Source of the DNA: CALUVN01 sp944323595
GTDB lineage: Bacteria > Cyanobacteriota > Vampirovibrionia > Gastranaerophilales > Gastranaerophilaceae
Length of the DNA: 64,000 nt
Assembly: GCA_963931255.1 (NCBI GenBank)
Contig: OZ006972.1
Location: 1,922,001 to 1,986,000 of the forward strand
Direction of reading: 5' to 3'
The position numbers and the translations under genes were made by a program. Positions 58,844-64,000 of the stretch are shown one piece after another (within the stretch, counting starts at the first letter, position 1; each line of letters begins with the position of its first letter). Below the pieces are notes generated by a model. The model had not been told where the DNA came from and ran no database searches. It worked only from the letters and a program-made list of their open reading frames with translations.

Positions 58844-60637
58844 CTAAATTAGTTGTGTATCTTTACTGGTAACATTTATCGGAAGTGAAAAACCGAATGT
58901 AGAACCTTTACCCACCTGAGATTCAACAAAAACTTTTCCGTTGTGGTGTTTTTCTATTGTTGTTTTTACGAGGTGAAGCCCTATACCTGTCCCTTTTATA
59001 GTGTGAGTGGCATTTTCAACACGATAAAATCTGTCGAAAATTTTCTTGATATGCTCCGGTGCAATCCCGCAGCCCTGATCCGTCACTGTAACGGTTACAT
59101 TCTCATTATCTGCTGTAAGTTTAACATCAATACGCGTGTTATCCGGTGAATACTTAATCGCGTTTGATAAAAGATTTGTAAATGCCCGTTCTATACTGTC
59201 ATAATTGAACATTATTATCGGAATATTGTCATCCTTTGATATATTAATTTGCAGGTTATGTTCGTTTGCAAGTACCTGTACCTGATTTACTGCATTCTCA
59301 ACTACTGCAGTCATATCATTAGGAGATTTTTGCATTTCTATGTTTGATTCAAGTCTTGAAAAATCAAGAATGTCATTAACCATATTATTAAGACGTATAA
59401 TTTCCTGATTAATTGTTCCGATAAATTCTTTCTGGGTTTCGTAATCAAATTCATTCCCGTAGTTGTAGAGTGTATCAATATAGCTTCGTAAAACCGTTAC
59501 AGGAGTTCTTAATTCATGGGAAACATTTGAGATAAAATGTGCTCTCATCTGATCCATTTCAGCTTCTTTGGTTACATCAATAAGCACAATTATGTACCCG
59601 ACATAATCTTTGTTTCTCGTAAACATCGGGGATATAACGGATTTAATAACTCTGTTATCAACTTCTATACTGAATTCAATAGGCTTCTTTTCCATTATAT
59701 CAATAGGAGTGTCTTTGAACTCTTCTATTTTGTCTTTGAAACAGTAGTTTCCTGCGGTATCAATATACTGCTGAATTTTTGTATTCAAAATTTGATTTTC
59801 TTCAACTTCAAGAAGTTTTTGCGCGTGGTTGTTAACCAGTACAACATTATCATTATTATCGCAAACAACAACGCCGTTTGCGATACTTAAAAGTACTGCT
59901 TCAAGTTTGTTTCTCTCAAGAGTCAACTGCTCAACGTTTTGTTCTTCATATATATGCAGGCGTGCCGACATATCGTTGAATGCGTTAAACAGTTCCTGAA
60001 CCTCGGTACTTACGTCTTTTCCCTCAATTTTGTAACCGAATTCTTTTGTGGAAATCTTTTTTACCCCTTCTTGCAGTATACGGAGTTCACGGGTAATAAG
60101 ATATGTGTTTATCAATATTACGAATGCAAAGACTACCCATGCAACGGTGAACACAAACATTAAAGAGTTTCTTGTTGTAGAGGAAATCTGATTGATGATA
60201 TTACCGGAAAGACCGACTGTTACAGAACCGGCATATTTTACTTCGCCTGATTTTTCTTCATTCATAGGGGAAGTCACAGTAATATTAGAACGCTTAAGTT
60301 TATTATAATTCTGATTTTTACCGGAATATATTATGTTCCCGTCAGCGTCTTTAAATTCTATGAACACAATATCATCGTGGCTTTTTAGTATTGAATCGGT
60401 GTGGCTTTTAAGGGTGTTATAAATTTGTTTCTTTGTAAGTCCTTTAGTTATTTCAACGGATTCAATAGCCAGTGTTTTGGATATTACCTGTCCAAAATTT
60501 TGATAGCCCTCGTTTAATTTTTTCTGTATGTTAAATATGGCAAAAATCGCTATTGCAACTATCAGAACCGTACTCAGTACAAGTCCGAAAATTATTAAGC
60601 GATTTTGCGTTGTCAGACTGATTTTCTGATTTTTCAT
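58844..60637 (-). CDS. Sensor histidine kinase (HAMP-PAS-HisKA-HATPase)
   Basis: The 597-residue kinase has two membrane helices (about 13-33 and 160-182) enclosing a periplasmic sensor of about 125 residues. A HAMP region is followed by a PAS domain (about 245-350). A HisKA box reads FISNVSHELRTPVTVLRSYI, with the phosphorylated His. The ATPase domain has NLLSNAIKYSP, DQGCGIAPEHI and GTGIGLHLVK. It resembles PhoR/VicK-type kinases. No response regulator gene is adjacent. The gene has no Shine-Dalgarno and an extended -10 box seven bases before the ATG. Confidence 0.93.
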   Translation of the reverse strand: MKNQKISLTTQNRLIIFGLVLSTVLIVAIAIFAIFNIQKKLNEGYQNFGQVISKTLAIESVEITKGLTKKQIYNTLKSHTDSILKSHDDIVFIEFKDADGNIIYSGKNQNYNKLKRSNITVTSPMNEEKSGEVKYAGSVTVGLSGNIINQISSTTRNSLMFVFTVAWVVFAFVILINTYLITRELRILQEGVKKISTKEFGYKIEGKDVSTEVQELFNAFNDMSARLHIYEEQNVEQLTLERNKLEAVLLSIANGVVVCDNNDNVVLVNNHAQKLLEVEENQILNTKIQQYIDTAGNYCFKDKIEEFKDTPIDIMEKKPIEFSIEVDNRVIKSVISPMFTRNKDYVGYIIVLIDVTKEAEMDQMRAHFISNVSHELRTPVTVLRSYIDTLYNYGNEFDYETQKEFIGTINQEIIRLNNMVNDILDFSRLESNIEMQKSPNDMTAVVENAVNQVQVLANEHNLQINISKDDNIPIIMFNYDSIERAFTNLLSNAIKYSPDNTRIDVKLTADNENVTVTVTDQGCGIAPEHIKKIFDRFYRVENATHTIKGTGIGLHLVKTTIEKHHNGKVFVESQVGKGSTFGFSLPINVTSKDTQLI

Positions 60638-60644
60638 AATTTAA

Positions 60645-60653
60645 ATTATACCA
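60645..60653 (-). promoter_or_regulatory. Extended -10 promoter (TGGTATAAT), probably leaderless
   Basis: On the minus strand TGG-TATAAT is followed by seven bases and the ATG of the sensor kinase. The box lies just before the stop of the upstream flavoprotein gene, in a 23-base gap, so the kinase can be transcribed on its own. Confidence 0.6.
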
Positions 60654-60660
60654 CTTGATA

Positions 60661-62034
60661 TTATCTTGAGCAAATAGTTCTGGCGACATGGACACCTGAT
60701 GCGGAAGCCTGTATAAGACCGCGTGTTACTCCTGCGCCATCCCCGATTGCAAACAGATTTTTAACGCCCTCTGTTTCAAGTTCTTCTGTTAATTTTACTC
60801 TTGCTGAGTAGAATTTAACTTCAATACCATAAAGCAGAGTATATCTTGATGCTGTTCCCGGTGCGAGTTTATCAAGTGCATAGAGCATTTCTATAATACT
60901 TGTCATTTGTCTGTAAGGTATAACAAGGCTTAAATCTCCCGGAGTTGCACAGGTCAATGTTGGTTTAATTACACTTGACTTAATTCTTTCCGGCGTTGAG
61001 CGGCGTCCGTCAAGGAGGTCACCGAATCTCTGTACAAGAATTCCGCCGCCGAGCATGTTTGCAAGGCTTGCAATATGTTGACCGTATTGTATTGGTTCTT
61101 TAAACGGTTCTGTGAATTTCTTGCTAACCAGCAGTGCAAAGTTTGTATTATTAGTTGTTTTTTCTGCATAGCTGTGACCGTTTACTGTTGAAATACCGTT
61201 GTAATTTTCCTGTACAACTTCTCCGTTAGGGTTCATACAGAAAGTTCTTACTTCATCTCCAAAAGTTGGTGAATGATAAATCAATTTAGATTCGTAGAGT
61301 TTATCAGTTAACGGTTCAAAAACAGGTGCCGGAAGTTCAACGCGAACCCCGATATCAACTGCGTTATTAACCATTCCTATTTTATTTTTGGCAAATTCTT
61401 TTGTAAGCCAGTCTGCACCCTCTCTTCCCGGGGCTATGATTGTGTATTCAGCAGAGATTGTTTCACCGTTGTCAAGAACAATGCCTTTTACCTGCTCGCA
61501 TTCAACGATTAATGATTGTGCTGAAACATTGTTCAAAATGGTTATTCTCTCATCAAGATAGTCCTGCATATTTTTTAACACATCAAGACTTCTTTCTGTA
61601 CCAAGATGGCGTACCGGCGAGTGAACAAGTTTTAATTCCGCAAGCACAGCCTGCCTTTCAATTTCTCGGAATGTTTTCATGTCAGTTCCGAAAACTTCTT
61701 CTGTAGCTCCGAATTTTAAGTATAATTTGTCGGCATAATCAATGAGTTCTTCAACTTTTTCTCTTGACATGTAGTCAACAAGGTGACCGCCTACATCCGG
61801 TGTCAGGGTGAGTTTCCCGTCAGAAAATGCACCTGCTCCGCCCCAGCCGCAAAGGAGTCCGCATTTTTTGCAGGACGGGCATTTAGCATATCCCTCTCTC
61901 AAAAGACACTTTCTGTTTTCAATTTTTTGTCCTTTTTCTACAAGCGCAACTTTCCAGTCCGGTCTGAGTTTTGTAATTTCAAGCGCCGCAAAAATTCCGG
62001 CAGGACCTGCTCCGATTATCACTACATTATACAT
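60661..62034 (-). CDS. FAD-dependent dehydrogenase-like flavoprotein (COG2509 type)
   Basis: The N-terminus VVIIGAGPAGIFAALEI is a Rossmann dinucleotide-binding motif. It is followed by a cysteine-rich stretch (RKCLLREGYAKCPSCKKCGL) and CGWGGAGAFSDGKLTL. The C-terminus has LFAIGDGAGVTRGLIQASASG, the second FAD contact. This layout and length (457) match the uncharacterised FAD-dependent dehydrogenases of COG2509. The four clustered cysteines could bind a metal or Fe-S cluster. Substrate is unknown. It lies upstream of the kinase on the same strand. Confidence 0.85.
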   Translation of the reverse strand: MYNVVIIGAGPAGIFAALEITKLRPDWKVALVEKGQKIENRKCLLREGYAKCPSCKKCGLLCGWGGAGAFSDGKLTLTPDVGGHLVDYMSREKVEELIDYADKLYLKFGATEEVFGTDMKTFREIERQAVLAELKLVHSPVRHLGTERSLDVLKNMQDYLDERITILNNVSAQSLIVECEQVKGIVLDNGETISAEYTIIAPGREGADWLTKEFAKNKIGMVNNAVDIGVRVELPAPVFEPLTDKLYESKLIYHSPTFGDEVRTFCMNPNGEVVQENYNGISTVNGHSYAEKTTNNTNFALLVSKKFTEPFKEPIQYGQHIASLANMLGGGILVQRFGDLLDGRRSTPERIKSSVIKPTLTCATPGDLSLVIPYRQMTSIIEMLYALDKLAPGTASRYTLLYGIEVKFYSARVKLTEELETEGVKNLFAIGDGAGVTRGLIQASASGVHVARTICSR

Positions 62035-62122
62035 TTATTCATATCTCCAATCTAGTTTTGCCAACCTGTAAAATATAACTCAAACAAATTTTAAATTAAA
62101 GCCTTTGTAAAGAGTTTGTAAA

Positions 62123-62758
62123 TCATTTTTTCTTAGGCACGCTGAAAACTATGTTGTCCAAATTCAGTTTAAAATTAGTTTGACCGTATTTGCCGTTGCT
62201 TTTTAGAAATATATTTAAAATTGTTTCGTTGCCGGTGTTTTGTCTGGTTTCTCTGTCGTAGCCCTCACGAATTCTGAGTGCTCTGTTGCTTGTAATTTTG
62301 CGGATTAAATCTCCATATATTCGTTTTGCTGCCATAACCTCATAGCTCTCAGGAATATTAGAATCATTAGCGATACTTTTTGCTTTCCCGAGATTTTTGC
62401 CTTTTTCTGCGAGCTCTTCTGCTACTTTACCGGTTACTATAAAATTTTTGTCGCGCAGATTTATAAATCTAAAAAAGTGTGATGCTGTCTTTTTTACAGT
62501 TCTGCCATATTCTCTTGCAAAACATTTGTACCCTTTTAGTGCACGATGAAAACTGTAATCTTTGTCATAACCTGCAAAAATTCTGCAAATACGTTGTTTT
62601 TCTGTGTCATTTTCAATTGGACCTGCAAGAGTTTCTATTAATTTGCGGCATCCCTTTTGTATATTCGCGCTATCCAGAGCTTCCTTTCCGTCTATATGAA
62701 CTTTTACAGGTATTACTCCGGTAAATGTTGCGCTGGATGATACAGAAGATATTTGCAT
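62123..62758 (-). CDS. Soluble protein with N-terminal FTG motif, unknown function
   Basis: The 211-residue product begins MQISSVSSSATFTGVIPVKV and continues as a basic, mostly helical protein (CFAREYGRTVKKTASHFFRF, KNLGKAKSIANDSNIPESY). It ends NIVFSVPKKK. There is no signal peptide or membrane helix. An AAAAGGAG site fits this ATG; the longer frame of ten extra codons would begin before the ribosome site. The N-terminal A-T-F-T-G matches the V-Q-F-T-G of the 34.5-kb membrane protein. I do not recognise the family. Confidence 0.7.
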   Translation of the reverse strand: MQISSVSSSATFTGVIPVKVHIDGKEALDSANIQKGCRKLIETLAGPIENDTEKQRICRIFAGYDKDYSFHRALKGYKCFAREYGRTVKKTASHFFRFINLRDKNFIVTGKVAEELAEKGKNLGKAKSIANDSNIPESYEVMAAKRIYGDLIRKITSNRALRIREGYDRETRQNTGNETILNIFLKSNGKYGQTNFKLNLDNIVFSVPKKK

Positions 62759-62805
62759 ACATAAACTCCTTTTGGTGTTGTAAAACATAAAAAGGAAATT
62801 TTTTG

Positions 62806-64000
62806 CTAGTTATTTTCTAAAAAATTTGATACGGGCATTCTGGTTCCGATACTTAAATATTGTCGTATTGCGGTTATAAGTTCATTAATTTCCTCGCTGG
62901 GCAGTATTGATTTTGAAATTTCTGCGTATTTCATTGCATCATTATATTTTTTACTGTTCATAGAAACAACCGCAAGATTATAGTAAGCAAGTGCCTTTTC
63001 ATTTTCATTAGAGGCTACAGCAAGTGCTTTATTGAATGCTTTTTTTGCTTCATCAATTTTGCCTAATTCTGCAAATGCTATTCCTAAATCAATATAGCCG
63101 CCTGAAATATTAGGAGCTTTTTTTACATAATTTTGCGCATCAATCAATTTTCTCATATTGACTGTTCTTGCGTTACCAATGAGTATCGGCGCATAGAATA
63201 GTCCCTGCGTATTCACCTGAGAGAGTGGTACATTTGTTATATCAGGAGCCAATTTATATAAGAGTTTCAGTGTATTAATATCGTTTGCACGCAGGTATAC
63301 GTAATTTTTGGTGTCATGAGTAGTAATCTGATTTTGGTTTGTTGACATATACATCAAATCATTAGCGTTGTCACTGTGTCCCATAATACCTAGTGCGTGT
63401 CCGATTTCGTGAAGAACGGTGTTGTGAAGTTCTTTTGTTGAAAGTAGTCTGCCATAAGGATCTTTTTCATAAACAGTGATTACCATTTGTTTAAGTCTGC
63501 TGCCTTTGACGATTGGAACTGTATATGCAACTACATATTTGCAACCTTTTTCACTGCAATTTGAGTTATCAACTTCACTGAATTTTACGATAATATCGGC
63601 ATTTTTAGGATTTTTTACATAGCTAAATGTTATAAAACCGCTTGCATTTCTCCAGCTTGAAAAACATTCTTTGATTTCGCTCACGTAATAGTTAGGTAAA
63701 TTTTTTCCGCTGGTGCTTTCTATGTAAACTTTTAGAGGAAATGTGTTTATATCCCAGCGTAAAATTTTATTATCATAAGACACATGTTCTATATAATTAT
63801 TTCCAAAAACTCTAAGGATATTATATTTCCAGTTATGTACTCTTGAACCTGCAAGGAGTTTTGCACTGTCATTTTGTATACTGTCACTGTATTTATATAT
63901 TTCTTTCTGGATTTTTAAATTGCTTTTAAACATTGTAAGCGTTTTAACGTAATAAAAGCGTATATCTTTGTTGTAGGGCTGCAGTTTTATTGCGATGCTT
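62806..64000 (-). CDS. Matrixin-like metalloprotease with TPR repeats, N-terminus beyond window
   Basis: The zinc site is HEIGHALGIMGHS, the HExxHxxGxxH motif of metzincins, followed by DLMYMSTN, which gives the Met-turn (M-Y-M). The protease domain spans about 140 residues upstream of this, with RWDINTFPLKVYIES at its start as in matrixins. Two or three TPRs follow (YIDLGIAFAELGKIDEAKKAF, LAYYNLAVVSMNSKKYNDAM). An internal ATG at 63933 would give 375 residues, but the frame stays open to the edge and encodes AIKLQPYNKDIRFYYVKTL, which looks like another TPR. The real start therefore probably lies outside. Confidence 0.82.
   Translation of the reverse strand, partial: SIAIKLQPYNKDIRFYYVKTLTMFKSNLKIQKEIYKYSDSIQNDSAKLLAGSRVHNWKYNILRVFGNNYIEHVSYDNKILRWDINTFPLKVYIESTSGKNLPNYYVSEIKECFSSWRNASGFITFSYVKNPKNADIIVKFSEVDNSNCSEKGCKYVVAYTVPIVKGSRLKQMVITVYEKDPYGRLLSTKELHNTVLHEIGHALGIMGHSDNANDLMYMSTNQNQITTHDTKNYVYLRANDINTLKLLYKLAPDITNVPLSQVNTQGLFYAPILIGNARTVNMRKLIDAQNYVKKAPNISGGYIDLGIAFAELGKIDEAKKAFNKALAVASNENEKALAYYNLAVVSMNSKKYNDAMKYAEISKSILPSEEINELITAIRQYLSIGTRMPVSNFLENN

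Overview
The window is AT-rich, densely coding DNA from a bacterial chromosome. It most likely comes from a non-photosynthetic relative of the cyanobacteria: Melainabacteria/Vampirovibrionia, probably the gut order Gastranaerophilales. The main support is the ATP synthase operon in the order a-c-b'-b-delta-alpha-gamma. It has two different b-type subunits and no beta or epsilon genes attached, which is the cyanobacterial arrangement. A fermentative biotin-dependent oxaloacetate decarboxylase, a glycogen-type ADP-glucose pyrophosphorylase and many TPR proteins fit this. No photosynthesis gene is visible. The assignment rests on recalled family knowledge and was not checked by a search. I see no prophage, insertion sequence, CRISPR array or rRNA operon.

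Layout. Positions 1-3.5 kb hold a leftward envelope operon: DUF374 acyltransferase, nitrilase-family amidase, PBP4-type DacB, and a glycosyltransferase cut by the window edge. Positions 3.6-10.2 kb hold rightward tig, clpP, clpX, polA and a small secreted protein. Positions 10.2-20.3 kb hold tlyA/tatD facing gatD and a YbhN-like protein, then proS and a TPR protein (leftward), an exported VirB10-like barrel protein with a glycosyltransferase, and a CHASE2-GGDEF cyclase with a possible small gene upstream. Positions 20.4-28.1 kb hold rpsU, a NusG/KOW-like gene fragment, a DUF2229 protein, twin GT4 glycosyltransferases with a Y-family polymerase, an SLH protein, and a tRNA cluster (Thr-TGT, Thr-GGT, Tyr) that encloses three 116-bp repeats carrying pieces of tRNA-Thr.

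Positions 28.2-36.2 kb hold a DUF486 protein, a GT39-like membrane enzyme, tRNA-Gly, rsmE, cca and two large paralogous membrane proteins of unknown function. Positions 36.2-45 kb hold the ATP synthase operon (leftward) facing birA-oadA-oadB (rightward), where BirA is the likely biotinylating enzyme for OadA. Positions 45-50.6 kb hold a small unknown protein, purN with a PurD-like companion, glgC, two overlapping membrane proteins, and a sigma/anti-sigma pair. Positions 50.7-57.3 kb hold leuC, a 592-residue protein with helical ends, ybaK, a LeuA/homocitrate-synthase-family gene and a large TPR protein. Positions 57.3-64 kb hold a sensor kinase followed by two paralogous membrane-anchored proteins, a COG2509-type flavoprotein, a small protein with an N-terminal FTG motif, and a matrixin-like metalloprotease that runs off the right edge.

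Three signals cut across the annotation. First, six genes have an extended -10 box (TGnTATAAT or a close variant) ending only 6-7 bases before the ATG and no Shine-Dalgarno, which suggests leaderless mRNAs. Second, four unrelated-looking proteins share a short N-terminal F-x-G motif. Third, four multi-helix membrane proteins at two loci look like members of one unrecognised family.
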